A stretch of DNA of 64,000 bases from Chinchilla lanigera (lineage: Eukaryota; Chordata; Mammalia; Rodentia; Chinchillidae). The DNA is taken from NCBI RefSeq assembly GCF_000276665.1, contig NW_004955417.1, forward strand, positions 24,167,400 to 24,231,399. The letters are read 5' to 3'. The first letter of the stretch is position 1; every line of letters begins with the position of its first letter. The notes beneath the pieces were generated by a model. It saw only the letters and a list, made by a program, of their open reading frames with translations, was not told the DNA's origin and did not search any database. The position numbers and the translations under genes are program-made. This document shows, in pieces, positions 23,537 to 35,959 of this stretch.

Positions 23537-23604
23537 TTTGGCTACTGATGGAAGGTGAGTTTGGCTACTGATGGAAGGTGAGTTTGGCTACTGATGGAAG
23601 GTGA
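23537..23604 (+). repeat. 23-bp tandem repeat, three copies
   Basis: The unit TTTGGCTACTGATGGAAGGT, GAG is repeated three times with no visible change until the end of the third copy. Perfect identity suggests recent expansion. Confidence 0.95.
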
Positions 23605-23614
23605 AAAATAGAAC

Positions 23615-23780
23615 CGCTATTATAAGCCTACCTGGTAGGTGTTATTATGGATGTTTCACATAAGAGGGGGCAGAGCTGGGGAAGACTAAATCGCTTGCCT
23701 AACATCTCATAGGATTAAGAAGTGGTGACACCTGGATTTGACCCAGATCTCTTTGCAAAGTCTGGTCTCTTTCTATTCTG
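23615..23780 (-). mobile_element. MIR-type SINE
   Basis: In reverse orientation: CTACCTGGTAGGTGTTATTA, GGCAGAGCTGGGGAAGACTA, AATCGCTTGCCTAACATCTC, ACACCTGGATTTGACCCAGA and TCTGGTCTCTTTCTATTCTG. Order and spacing fit a near full MIR. Confidence 0.65.
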
Positions 23781-24203
23781 TTTTAGCCTTCCTTTGTAGG
23801 AATAATCAAAAGATACATAGCAGCTGCCTTCAGGGAATATTTAAAAGGTGAAAGATTTATTCGATCTGAAGAGAAACCAGAGTATTAGGGAATATTTAAT
23901 AAAAAAGCACTGGCAAACTGATCTCTTTTGATGTTTCCATCATTTCTGGTGATAGGTTCTTGCATTTATCACAGAATCGTCCAGTTGTCTGGGAAGCCTT
24001 GGAACATCTTTAAATAGGTAGATCTTTCTTGGATCAGAGTGAGGAAGAAGAGTAGTGTTTATGGTGAATTTTGAGTGAGAAAAGGTAATCTAGAATAAGA
24101 GAAATGAGAATCCACTTTAGGCAGAAGAATTCATTTAGTGGAAGGATGGAAAAAACTGCAAGGTGGAGCCTTACAGCATCGGTAGAAAAGTGAACAAAGA
24201 TAT

Positions 24204-24653
24204 TGTTATGGCTTGTGTCTAGATGTCCCCCCACCCACAAAGCCTTATGCAGTCGTAGGTGAGGCTTTTTAGAGATGGCTGGATCTAGGATGTGTGATGC
24301 TGGGATTAAGTGTGTGATAGTGGGATTAAGAATGTGTGATTTATACATTAGTACACTGATTGGTTTGGCATAGTTGTGAGGAAGGATAATGAGGCCTTCC
24401 CTGGGGGTGAGTGGTACCCATTCTAAGGACGAGTAGCCTGGATATTTACATGGGACAGAAAGAGGACTGTTGTTTGTTTGCTACTTTGCTACTTTTTGCC
24501 CACCATTTCTCCACTGCAAGAACCCTCTGCTATGCCACCCTGTCTTGGAGCCAGCTGATTATGGACTGGAGTAGCTATGCACCAAAATTAACCTTTTCTC
24601 CTTTAGCTTTGGATGTTGGGTATTTTAACTCAGCAACAGGAGAAAAGTAAGAC
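24204..24653 (+). mobile_element. MaLR-like LTR
   Basis: TGTTATGGCTTGTGTCTAGA, TGTCCCC open the LTR. TGGAGCCAGCTGATTATGGA, CTGGAGTAGCTATGCACC, AAAATTAACCTTTTCTCCTT and AACTCAGCAACAGGAGAAAA, GTAAGACA close it, matching the usual MaLR 3' order (ATAAACC-like signal, then 'cagcagcaggaaaac..actaa'). GGGATTAAG occurs twice at about 24302-24331, a small internal duplication. Internal retroviral sequence follows, so this is the 5' LTR of a truncated element. Confidence 0.65.
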
Positions 24654-25125
24654 AGATTTTTGTACCAGAGAAGAGGGGTTGTTACTGTGACTACTTGACC
24701 ACGTAGTTTAGGAGCCTTTGGACGTGGTTTGTGGGAAGAGTTTGGAAAAGTTTGGAGATGCTGGCTGAAGAAGCAGCTCTGGAATGCCTCAAATAGTACT
24801 TGATGGGAGATCCTGGTCAGAGCTCAGAAGAGCAGAATGCTGATAGAAACGCTGCTGGTAAAGACGAGCAGCAGGAGGTTTCTGCTGGGTAGAAGGACTG
24901 CATTGATTGTTGGACTCCAGACGATGTGTATTATGCCTTGGCAGAAAGTTCATCTGCATTTTGCTCATGTCCAGAAACTTTGCCTGAAAGTACGATTAAG
25001 GGCAGCAGACTAATTAATCTTGCAGAAGGAATTTCTAGACAGTCTAATGTTGAGGCGGTGGTGTGACTACTGTTGGGGGCATTTAGACAGATCTATGTTG
25101 AGAATCAAGAGTAAAGAGCCCAGCA
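24654..25125 (+). mobile_element. MaLR internal sequence (partial)
   Basis: GATTTTTGTACCAGAGAAGA, GGGGTTGTTACTGTGACTAC, GGAAGAGTTTGGAAAAGTTT, GGAGATGCTGGCTGAAGAAG, CTCTGGAATGCCTCAAATAG and CTGGTCAGAGCTCAGAAGAG follow the order of MaLR internal sequence after the 5' LTR. MaLR internals have no functional pol and no coding capacity is seen. No 3' LTR was found nearby; the LTR at 26554 is in the same orientation but about 1.4 kb further on. Confidence 0.5.
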
Positions 25126-26553
25126 CAATGATTTAAAACGTTGTGAGTTTGGCCAGGAAGGAAGGTCTGGTGAAGCCGCTGACTGCAAAGATGGAGCAGA
25201 GGAGAACGTGGTTGCCGGGAAGGAATAGGACAATGGAAAAGGTGGCCGGAGGACATAACAAGAAATAGCAGCGCTCCAGCCTTTGTAGCCCTAAAAATGC
25301 AAATGTGAATGGCTTTGTTTTGAGAAGAGAGCTGCAGAGCACCATGTTCCAGAACGATGGCGGCCCTTCTTTGGGATTGGGTTCAGGGTGCTCCGTGATA
25401 GGCTGTTCCTTCCAGCTGAGCAAATGCGCACTGAACACCCACTATGCAGGTATCAAGCACTGTGCTACATGCTGGGGATCCAAAGATGAATAAGGCAGGT
25501 CACATAAACATCAGGAGCCCCTTGGGAGCAGAGTGGGTATAATTGGTGGCCTCCAAAGTACCCTTCATTCTCCCCCTCATTCCAACTAAGAGTCTCAGCC
25601 AATCATCACGGTCACCTTTTGCATCATGGACTGGTTTACAAATGGAGAACAGTCTTTCATTGATCCAATCAGAGCTTTTGTCTGCTGGTAAGGGGAAGCG
25701 AAATCCTTCCTTTCTGCAAGAATGTTGATGAGAAAACTTGTGCCAGTAGCTGTGGAAATAATTTTTATACTATGAAGGGATTAATCCAAGTTAGCTCAGA
25801 AGACAGGGCCAAGAGAAACAGAAAAATGAAGCCCTAATAATTTATGAACCATGGGCCACTCTGTACTTGAAATCAGTGTATCTCTTTTCAATTTATGCGC
25901 ACAAACACATTACAGAATGAGTTGGATTTTCTGTAACACTCAGGAGAAAATCACAACCATTTCAAGGAAAATATGAAAATAGATCATCCTGGCATTATGT
26001 AGTGAAAGTTATCACATGACTATGAACCGATCGGTATGAGATTTTACAAACAGGCACAGACCCCAGCTCTGGGACACAGGGATGGAATTCTAAGGCAATG
26101 ATGACTTAGCTGAATTTTAACAGATGGACTAGAATCTGACGGGGGAGGAAATTCCAGGAAGACAGGGCAGCATGGATGAGAAGCACGAAGGCAGGAACTA
26201 TATAATGTTTGTGAGGAACTTCAAAGGTTTGGTGTTACTAGACTGTAAAGTTCCATGCTTGGCTGGCTGGGAGCATGGCTAGAGAAGAGCTTGGGTCTCC
26301 CTCAGCAGGTAAAGAGGTAGAGTGAGGAGGTTTTAGGCAGGGGAGTGAAGCATCAGATTAGCATATGGAGAATAAAATAGAGGAGGCAAGACTGGGAGCT
26401 CAGTTGGAGGCAATTCATTCCTTCATACTTATGCACTATGCAAAACGGTGCTAGGCATTTAATATAATGAAAGATGAGGAAAACAGACACAGTCTCTGCT
26501 CTGAGGGAGGTCACTGTTGATTGGGATTGCTGTGGAAGTTTAGTAAGAGATGG
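25126..26553. other. Unique sequence with L2 relics
   Basis: L2-like 3' pieces lie at about 25425-25535 (CACTGAACACCCACTATGCA, CATGCTGGGGATCCAAAGAT) and 26410-26515 (AATTCATTCCTTCATACTTA, CAGTCTCTGCTCTGAGGGAG). The rest shows no gene. Confidence 0.45.
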
Positions 26554-26901
26554 TGCTATAGTTTGGATCTTGAATGTCCCTAAAACACTGACGAGTTGGA
26601 GGCATGGCTGGTAGCCTGGTGGCATCCCTGGGGATGGTGCGACCTTCGCAGGTGGAGTCAAGTGTAGGAAGTTTGGTCATTGGGGCATGGCCTTCCTTGA
26701 TGGGGACTTTAGGGCCTCAGGCCCTCCTCTTCCTCTCTCTCGGCCTCCTGGCTGCCAAGAGGTGGGCTGCTTTGTTCCACTGCACACTCCCTTCCTATGT
26801 CCAAAAGCAACGGAGCCAAGAGATCAACCAAAAGAAACCTTTTCTCCTGATAAGTTGGTTATCTCACATATTTTGTCATAGTCACAGAAAGCTGAGTAAG
26901 C
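26554..26901 (+). mobile_element. MaLR-like solo LTR
   Basis: TGCTATAGTTTGGATCTTGA, ATGTCCC start the element and the end reads CACAGAAAGCTGAGTAAGCC. It shares its opening with the reverse-oriented LTR at 19187-19550 and its layout with 24204-24653. Open frames in it (117 codons) are coincidental. Confidence 0.65.
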
Positions 26902-27049
26902 CAGATGATAAGAGGCAGAATGGACTGGTAGGGATGTTTCACCAGTGGACTACATGAACGCCACATACAGTAGGAACTATTTTTTACTTACCTCAAATAT
27001 AGCCTAATTCCCAATGATGAATTGTTTTCCTACACTAAACACTACTGAA

Positions 27050-27347
27050 CTGCATGCTGAATTTCCTTTATCTGAAATGCTTGGGACCAGAAATGTTCTG
27101 GAATTTAAATTTCTGAGATCTTGGGGATGGGACCCCGTTTCTATTGAGTGGAATTTATTTATGTTTATATACACCTTATACACATAGCCTGTAGGTAATT
27201 TTCTACAGTATTATGAGTGCACCTGTGTTCTGATTTTGGCCTATCATTTGAGGTCAGGTGTAGAATTTTCCACTTAGATAGTACCCAAAATTCTGGATTT
27301 GGGAGCATTTTAGATGTCAGACTTTACAATTAGGGTGGCTCAACCTG
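27050..27347 (+). mobile_element. Tigger-type DNA transposon fossil
   Basis: CTGAATTTCCTTTATCTGAA, ATGCTTGGGACCAGAAATGT, TCTTGGGGATGGGACCCCGT, ATATACACCTTATACACATA, GCCTGTAGGTAATTTT, TTTGAGGTCAGGTGTAGAAT and the end GGTGGCTCAACCTGTG follow a well-known non-autonomous TcMar-Tigger-like element whose ends are 'caggttgagtatccc' and its inverse. Exact subfamily not assigned. Confidence 0.7.
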
Positions 27348-27454
27348 TGTCCATTTTTTCTCATGGTATGACTGCATGATATGATTATACAATGAATATT
27401 TCTTTTTTCATTGCTGCACATTACACATGGAATCTTATTTTACTCTTGGCTTAT

Positions 27455-27580
27455 AAGAATCCCATTCTTGGGCCGGGGGTGTAGCTCAGCGGCTTAAGCG
27501 CTTGCCTGGCAAGCCTGAGGTCGTGAGTTTGATTCCCGGTACCAAAAAAAGAAAGAAAAAAAAAAAAGAATCCCATTCTT
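27455..27580 (+). mobile_element. Young ID-type SINE with perfect target-site duplication
   Basis: The body runs from GGGCCGGGGGTGTAGCTCAG at 27470 through GCTTGCCTGGCAAGC, GAGGTCGTGAGTTTGATTCC and GGTACC, then an A-rich tail with two G interruptions. AAGAATCCCATTCTT (15 bp) is found at 27455-27469 and again at 27566-27580, without a mismatch. Intact A and B boxes and an undamaged duplication mark it as one of the youngest insertions in the window. Confidence 0.95.
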
Positions 27581-30424
27581 ACTCATGTGAGCATTGGCTC
27601 TGACCACAGGGAGACAAGAGGACTGGTAGCCGGAGGACACACTGGTGGCCATGATCACGGACTGATGGTGGCTGCATGGAGCGGGTGTTGAGAAGAATGC
27701 TAAGATTGCCAGAATGACTTGATGTCTGGAATGGGCACAGGCAGGACTGGATGTAATGATGGCTGAATAGTCGCTTGTCAGGCCTGAGCCCATTCTTCAT
27801 GCTGGCCACTCTCTGACAAAGTGACTAGTGAGTAGGTGACTTCCTTTTTTACACATCAGAAGACACACACTCTTTTCTAGAACAAAAGTGTAACAAATGG
27901 AAGCCAATTAAAGTATACTCAGTGTTCACAGACAAAAAGCCCCAGAAAGTATTCCTATTAAAACACTCTTTTAACTTGTTAACATACACTTCTCCTTAAA
28001 ATACTCAACTCTCTAAAACAGATCCAGCTTAAGATAAATACAGGCATGAGCACCTCTTTATTCATGAGAATCTGTTCATGCTCAAGGACCATCGGCTGAA
28101 CAGAACTGCTGCCATTGTCAAAATACTACTTGAACTAACAATTATTTCATTTTTCGAAATAAAAGAATTTATTATCTATATCACAGAATTTTCTTCAGCT
28201 ATGATTTCTTTCTTCTTAAGTCATCTCAGATACCCTACACGGCAGTATGTTAGAAAGTAAGAAAGGTCGTTCAAATGGCAGGTAGCTTCTAATAAGGAAG
28301 GCGTGCAGTGCCTCCAGGACTCCTGTGCATTCTCTGTACTGAGCAGACCCTCACCCTAGGCAGCAGCCATGGAGCCTTCACCTGCTCCTGGGTGCAGGGC
28401 AGCTTGAGGGTCACAACTGAGCAGTACCATGAACTTGGGCTGGAGTCATGGAGACCTTCCGCGGGTGGGTGTCAGGTAAGATACAGGGCATTGTCCTTGT
28501 GAATAACAAGGGGACCGTACACAGGAGTGGTTTCTGAGCGAACAAGGGTGAATCCAGAAGCTATGGGTGAGTGTGGTGGGCTCTACAGGAGGCCGGGGGT
28601 ACGCTGAGCAGATCTTCTTGGGTCTCATCTGAGGCTGAGTTTCAGACCTTTGGGACAGGACCCTTAGCCATGGAGCTGACCAGGTTTCCCCCGACTGAGC
28701 TAGGACAGTGCTGGCGTGGGAGGGCAGAGCAGGGTGGGCAATGACCCCTGGAATGTGCAAGAGGGCAATGGCCAGCACAGGGTGGCCGGCTCCTGAACTC
28801 CAGCTTCCCACTTCTGGCAAGCTGTGTAAACTCTCAGAACCTCACTCTTAATATTTAGAAAAGAAAAAGTAGTATGGCTGTATAGTAATAAAACAAGATA
28901 TTTTATATGAAATATTGGACACAGTATTTGGCACGCAGTGTGCACTCAATAGGTGGAATTAAACCTGCTCAATGTGATGAAAAGCTCCACCTACCCCCAG
29001 GCCTAAAGAACCAAATACTGGGCAGGCAGAGCACTGAGATCAAAAACTAGTCAATAAATTGGTTTTCCCTCTAAGGTGTGAACACACACAAGGCATTGGG
29101 TAAAGTCCTAGGGAGGCAAAGCCAGTGTGTGCTTCTCAGGCCTCTGGGTTTTACTGAACGGTTCTCTGTGTCCATGGCGTTCTAAGGCTCGGGAAGTTCT
29201 GGAGCTTCTCACTCGCTCCTCACACAGAAGGAGAGGGACCTGCCCAAGTCGCAGACCTTCACTGGGAGGCAGAGTGACCTGTTAGCACAGCCATGGTGTG
29301 GATATGTGCTAGAAGCTGAGTGAATGAGACATGGGATGGTGTGGTCCGGTGGTGGTGGCGAGGGGCAGAAAGCAGGAAAGGCTTCATAGGGGAAGTGAGC
29401 TGTGATTATTGCTAAAACCCCTCGAGTCTGGTCTTAAAATCACAACTCATAGTAGCGGTGAAAGAGGTCAGTAGCCAAGCTTCAGTACACACATATTGCA
29501 GAGTAGCACCAGGAGCCCTAGATAAGAAGGCAGAGTGCCCACTCCTGCAGCAGGGTGAGGAAGCCAGCCCTGCATTGGTTATAAATAAGGTGATTATCTG
29601 GCTTGAAATGAGGCGGCAAAGGCAATCTCGCCACTGAAGCTTTCTTGTCTGTCTGTTGCTCACTAGACCTTCCCAGACCCCCACCTTTGCTGTGTGCCCC
29701 AAAAACCTTTTGCTTTTTGGTTGCTTGTACTTTAGAAGTTCTATCCCCAACTACTTCTTTCTCGGAATGGAAATTTAATCTTCGAAACTGTTCTGCACTG
29801 CTGGCCCCAGAATTAAAAGCAAGCACCTTCAATGGGGAAATTAAATTTATTTGATATACCTGTACATGTATAAAATTGGATCCAGTGCCCGTTTGGTTTG
29901 CAGGCTCGCATGAAACGCTTTTAGCTATATTCTGTATCTAATACCCAATTCGCAGCTGAGAGGGGGCCAAGCTCAAAGACCTTGTCTGTCCTAATCCCAT
30001 GCAAGGTGATCATTAGCCAAGAGCGGCCGTCATTTTCTGCTAGAGCTTCTCTCCGCGTGCCAGGAGTCATCGACAGCTGAGGAGTCTTCCTTGGGGAACT
30101 AAATATTCAGTTGACTGAATTTTCATTAAAAAAAAGAGGGAGGGAGGGATACCCAGAGGGAAAGATATTTCAATTATAAATATCTATATTTCATTTTACA
30201 CTCTCCTCTCTGAAGCCTTCTTGTCGGGCTCTGCCTGGTGCTGCGGAGGGCAGAGCCTAAGGTCTGCGTAGGCAGGTGCTTCAGCGTTACGAAGAGGCTA
30301 CGTGAGGTAAGAGTTGTCCTTCTAGAATCCTTGCCATGTTCTGCAATTTAGCTCCTACAGAAACTGTAACTGTTTTCTTCCCTGTGGTTGATTAGGATGT
30401 GTAGATGCCTAGGGAGACCTTAAT
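27581..30424. other. Unique sequence, no gene seen
   Basis: Overlapping open frames up to 124 codons near 28446-28820 on the minus strand have no splice or domain support. No repeat family is recognised. Confidence 0.4.
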
Positions 30425-30511
30425 GGGGACATCGATGGGGGGCTGGGGTCATTGATGGAGGCTGGGGACATTGCTGGGGCTGGGGACATTGCTGGGGGAC
30501 TGGGGACTGGG
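30425..30511 (+). repeat. G-rich ~20-bp minisatellite
   Basis: Imperfect tandem copies of GGCTGGGGACATTGCTG, with variants GGGGTCATTGATGGA and GGGGGACTGGGGACTGG, follow one another. At least four units can be traced. Confidence 0.85.
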
Positions 30512-30902
30512 TCTCCTGTACAGAGTGCTGGCTGCATGTGACAGCTTTCACTGGTCCCCAGAGGACTGGTTGGGGACAGGGATGGTCATGTAGAGAAGGG
30601 TCTGGTCTGATGACCTCCTGATGGTTAGGTCCAGCGTTAACCTTATAGGGAAATTTGACTCGGTTCTCATCCAATTTGGTTTTTGACAAAAACTGCAGAA
30701 AGAATTCAGCTGGTGACCCAAGGCAGCACTGTAAGTTGCTCTGTGGCCTAGAAAGGCTGAGTGACTTGGCCCAGGTCCCACAGGTGTCTTGCTGGAACAC
30801 GGTGTCTTCTGCCTGAGGAGTATCTCTCCACCATGGCTAGGAGTCAACTGAGCTCCCAGCCTGCCTGGCACCCCCTTCTAGCTACCTGGCTGTGCTTTTA
30901 TA

Positions 30903-31015
30903 TTTCTTGTCCCCTTCTCTTTTTGTCTCTCTTGTTTTTCTCACTTTCTTCTCTCCTCTATCCTCTCTTTTCTTCCCTTTCCCTCTTTTCTGTACTTTCT
31001 CCCCTTCCCACCTCC
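30903..31015 (+). repeat. Long polypyrimidine tract
   Basis: About 110 bases are almost entirely C and T, with a few G and A interruptions. The minus strand is the corresponding polypurine tract. Such tracts can form triplex DNA and often arise by replication slippage; there is no sign of a gene. Confidence 0.85.
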
Positions 31016-32920
31016 TGCTGTCTTCACTGCCTTATGCCACCCTCTTCCTTTCCTGGACCAGATACTGACTGGGTGCATTATGCGCACTGGTAACTCACTG
31101 TGGGCTCAGACAGATCCCATCCTACTTGCAAATGTCAGGAGTCTGGGCCGAGCCTCCTGAGGGGCAAGGCGAGTGTCATCTCTTATCCTCTGCAGGGCCG
31201 TGGCTGCTCCAGGCATCTCTGCACGATGTGGCAATGGAGTGACAAGAGAGTAGCAGGAGGGACCCCACAGAGACAAGTTCAGCATGGGTACATCACAGAC
31301 ACCCGTGGTGCCAGAGACCTGCAGCTGTTAGGAAGCTGCAGACTGGCGTGGCCCAGGAGGCTGCTTTGGTGAGATGGAACACCACTTGGATATTTCCTTG
31401 AATCAGGCAGAGATTATATAAATACAAACATACTTGATCTTTGCGTTTGGCAAGACACTCCCCAATCAAGGGTAGGCCCCAGGGAAGGAAGAAAATCTGA
31501 CCAAATGGCTAGAATACTAAAAGGCAACAAAAAGGTGATTTATATGAAATCAAAACCCACTGATTTTTAATTCCAAAACATTCATCAAGTGTTAGGTATG
31601 CCCCAAGAAGATGCCCAGCATGAGAAACAGAATGTCTGGATTTGCAGTTTATAACTGTCTTGTCTGTTAAAAAGTTCTACTTCCACCTTTTTGAAAGGTC
31701 CTGTTGTGTCCAAGAAAATTGCTTCTAACACTTTTTAGACATAGGTGATGCAACCTCAACCATAACAATAACAATGCTTCAAGCTTAGTCACCTGAAAGT
31801 AAAGCAGATTTTATCCACGCTAAGATTGGCCACCTCTGCTGTGGACAAAAAGATGAAAGATGGCAGAGAGGGGGGGGCAGGATGGAAGCCACTAGCCACT
31901 TATCTTTGAATATAATTTAAGTTTTGAAAAATCATTGTTGAATTAATTCACTATATGTCAAGTACTAGGCTACAGGGAACATTTTCACCCTGGGGTCTTT
32001 CAGGTCAAGGGTGACATTAGGGTGAAGAACAGTTGAAAAAATGGTCATGATGTAACACTTCATCTTCCCAATACCCTTTATCAGGGCCACAGCCTCCCTG
32101 TGGGAAACAAGAAGGCTCCAGGGATTATGATTCGTGTCCCATGGAAAGACACAGTGAGCTACGTTGGGCGTGATCTGTGTCGTCATCCATCTCGCCGGGC
32201 CAGGCTCATTGGAGACAGTAATTAACAACATGTATCAAAACCGTTTCCATTCCTTTGTCCTGGGACTGCTCCTTCCTTCCACCACTGGCATCCCCAGCTC
32301 TTCCCACGACAACTGAGTCAAGAGAGTCCCTCTGCTTCTATATGAACACCACCCAGTGGCCGTTCCAGCACACCAGCACCCACTGCACAGCTGTGCTCTT
32401 CTCAAACTTTCCGCCACACTGTTTGGGACATGTTCTTACTTAGTGCCCTTGGCCCACGTTTTTCCACCTTTCTGTGGCCCTTCTCATGCTCAGAGATCAG
32501 TGCTTTGTTCCTCTCCCACGCTGATCGCAGAGGCTGAGAATTCTGCTGTCAGGTTTTTCCCTCCCTTACACTGATGCCTCCTGCGTGGGGGTCCTGCAGG
32601 CCAGATATTCCTAGTCTTTCCCTTTGATTTCCCTCACTGCTTCCCCAGGGGCTTTCCCAAACGTTGTATCACTGCTGATGATCATGAGGTGGCCCGGTCC
32701 TCCTGAGTTGATGCTTTTAGAATCCTGATACCTGCTCACACTTCCAATGCATAAGCTCACAGAGTCACCTTCAAACCCATGTCGTGAGTAGGGTTTTTGT
32801 GATGGAACCGATATACATAGGGGAACAGGCTACAGCAGAAGGGAAACCTAAATATGCCTGGTTCTAAAATGAGCCAGGTAGGTAACTTATCCTGTATTTC
32901 TTGTCTTTTAAAAATAAAAT
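31016..32920. other. Unique sequence, no gene seen
   Basis: A G-run lies at about 31870-31877. No exon, RNA gene or repeat family recognised. Confidence 0.4.
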
Positions 32921-32924
32921 TTGT

Positions 32925-32994
32925 GCAGTTGGGTGGTGCAAGCTCAGTGGTAGAGCGTGTGGTTAGAATACACGTGGCCCTGGGTGCAGTCTCT

Positions 32995-33039
<45 letters not shown>
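32925..33039 (+). mobile_element. Diverged ID-like SINE ending in (CA)n
   Basis: GTGCAAGCTCAGTGGTAGAG, CGTGTGGTTAGAATACACG and TGGCCCTGGGTGCAGTCTCT, AGCA is an ID-like body. The tail that should be A-rich is instead a pure (CA)n tract at 32997-33039. The microsatellite probably grew from the SINE tail. Confidence 0.65.
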
Positions 33040-33041
<2 letters not shown>

Positions 33042-35955
33042 TTATTCTCATTGTAGAAAAAAGAAGATGAATAAAGAAGGGAAAAAAGCAACCCTAGACC
33101 CCATCTTCTGGAGAACACTGTTATCAATATTTTAAAATCTGGGTTTTTTTCCAGAATTTTTCTAGGTATAGTGGTTGTGAGATTAAATAATAAATAAATA
33201 TACATGCACTCTTATAGTTACTTATTTCATTCAGAACTTACTCTTTTTAACTAGAGTAAATGAATGTGGTTAGACTACAAATTATACATGGGTTATGTTT
33301 CAATACTTTCTTTTTGCATTTGCTATGAGGATATACTTTCCTGGAAACAGAGCTACTCCTGGTATTTAGTTACTCAGGCTAGACTTCAAATAAAACCCAG
33401 CAAAAGTCATAAGCCAAGTTTCAATTCAAAGCTAAGACTAATGGTGATAAAGACCCCATTTTTCAGTGTTTAAAATATAGATAATAATTCATATCTTAAA
33501 GGCTTTTAACAATTCTCTTAAATCATATATATGGAGATGACCCTCACTAGAACACCAATGAATAATTACAAAACAGGCAGCAGAAGCATCTTGACTCCAC
33601 ATGGGATTTGGCTATATTTTTACAGGTATTCTTTTGGTTTACTGTGTCTTCTAGAACACCTTGGATTCCAGCAGATTGCAACAATTCATCTACAATTTAG
33701 CAAATGCACGGCCCCCGCTTTTGCTAAGCTCCCTTACCCCTCCTTCCCTCCTCAGTTACTGACCCTGGAAGCAATGCATCTCACACCTCTACTCCTGATA
33801 CACGCCCAGTGCGCTGCCCCAGATCCTGTGTAATCATCCCCACAGACAGGTGTGCAGGACCAGTGACAGCTGCTATTTGTCCCGAGTGCACTCAAAACAA
33901 GGCCAGGCACCCACATGCTCCCAAGTCATCCCACCTCATTCTTAACCTGTTTGTGGAAGACAAAATGCTAGGGGAATTATGCTGCCGTCAGTAGCCCACG
34001 ATTTAATCAAACACTTTCTACTAGAAAGGTGCTTAAAAGCCACCATAGTAAAAAGAACCATTAACCTACCTCAATTAACTGGTGACCTATCTGAAATGCT
34101 GAGACTACAGAACCCACGGGATACACAGAAATCTTTTCTAACTAATGCTGCCTTTCCGAGATACAAATAGATGGTTACTGTGTTCTAAGGATTTCTGTAT
34201 CTGCCAAGGACTGACTATTTTCTTGACTCTGGTCAAGTGGAAGTGTCTTGATCTTGCCCACAGAACTCCTCACTGAAATGGTCATATGAAATCTGCAAGG
34301 TTATAGCATCCCTGAGTCCATTCAATTCACAGATTCGCCTGGACTCAGGGCCTAGCCCTGGGCATATCACCTCTGGTTTCGTGTTCCTGTTCAGGCAACC
34401 TGGTCACTCTTAGCCTCCTTCTCAAGAACCTGGCTGACCAGAACCACCACCTGGAGGCCTGTCACATATGGGGACTGTTGAGACCAGTCATGACCTTGAA
34501 AAATGGCAGCAAGTCAAATGCCTTTCTTTTCCCGGTGTTCAGAGTCATACGGAACATTGATCCCTTTTTTATTATGTACAGAGCCATTTTGAAATGAAAT
34601 GCCTTCCCCTGACTCTGCTCACCATTTGGGTAAGCACTGCACTGCAGGTTGCTTTATTCTAGCGTGAGGGATTATTCCGTGCTACAGCAGACAAAAATAG
34701 CCTAACAACCCGGACAAACAAGCTGTTAGAGATATCAGAGGTTCTCGCCACTGGAGCCAGGCACACACTGAGCGTTTTCACCTTTTTCTCCGTCCACTGA
34801 AAAACACAGGCATGTGTGATGGCGGACGGAAAAGCTGAGTTCGTCCCAAGCGCTGGAACGCACTGGGCCATTCCCAGTCTGTGAGCTTCAAAGAGAGGTG
34901 CTGCAGAACAGGAACTGGGCTGAAGTCCAGTCTTTTCATTTTACCCCTCTGGGACTATTACACTTCTCTCTTTATCTGTGACATGAAAGCTCAGCCTATG
35001 CTTTCATTGCCAACCACTTTCCTCATCTGGAGTTTTGAAGTCCTTATCTTCGGTTTGCCATATCTTACATGAGTATCTTTTTCCTTCATGGCAGCAATTG
35101 GAAAGTTATATAGTTCTTTGTCATCCACAAAAGTGTCTCCTTGCATGAATGTAGTTTTTGAGTGCCTACTATGCGCCTGGCACCATGCTACTGTGCTCGG
35201 TGCTACCTTACTTAAAATGTCAAAGAACATCTTATTGGCGTGTATTGAACCTGGCCCCTCTGTGGCCTCACAGACCATGCCGATGGTATATTCTCCCTAA
35301 AGAATGTCTAAGGGAAACAAGAGTGAGGATGGTAGTAAGAAGAAGACTGAACTGTTTGCACGTGATCGGTAGCAATGCACGAGCTATTATCAGAGGCTCC
35401 ACCTTTCTCTGATTTCACCCTAAATCAAGGAAATGGGAAAGCTGATGAGGCTCACATCATCAAGTCATATTCACAGCAACGGCGATGACACCACACCCTC
35501 ATGGCAGATGCCCTAAGGGGAGTAAGAAGGTCTCTGTGGCTCAAATAAACAAATAAAGAGAGTCCAGCTGCCAGGTTCCTGGACATCCAGGCCCAAGCCC
35601 AGGGACTGTGTATTCTCATTTTAGATCCATTATATGAAAGCTAGCTAGCCATCTTTCAAATTCACAGCACATCAGAAATAGCACATTAGTATACTTCAAT
35701 GCTTACAGTCAAATGACAGCTGTCAACCACACAGGGAGGTTGGGAGGGAAAAACCACAAAACAGACACAATGTCTACAAAAATATAGCAGACGAGGGCTG
35801 CAGACAAATAATTTTACCATGTCTTAAAGAGGTTAGGGTGATGCCAGGTAGTTTTCCCATAGGATAATCCAGAAACCTATTGTTCACATGCCCAGTATAT
35901 AACCGACATATTTTAGAAAGATTTCTATGGAGAGGTCAAAAATGAAAGTAAGTGT
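33040..35955. other. Mostly unique, no gene seen
   Basis: AT-rich at 33050-33500. A short L2-like word set is at about 35160-35215 (AGTGCCTACTATGCGCCTGG, CACCATGC). Several short open frames show no family resemblance. Confidence 0.4.
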
Positions 35956-35959
35956 CACA

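Noticed and set aside
27470..27565. tRNA gene suggested by A- and B-box-like sequence
   Set aside because: It lacks a full cloverleaf and is followed by an A-rich tail with target-site duplications, so it is a SINE and not a tRNA gene. The same holds for the other ID copies.
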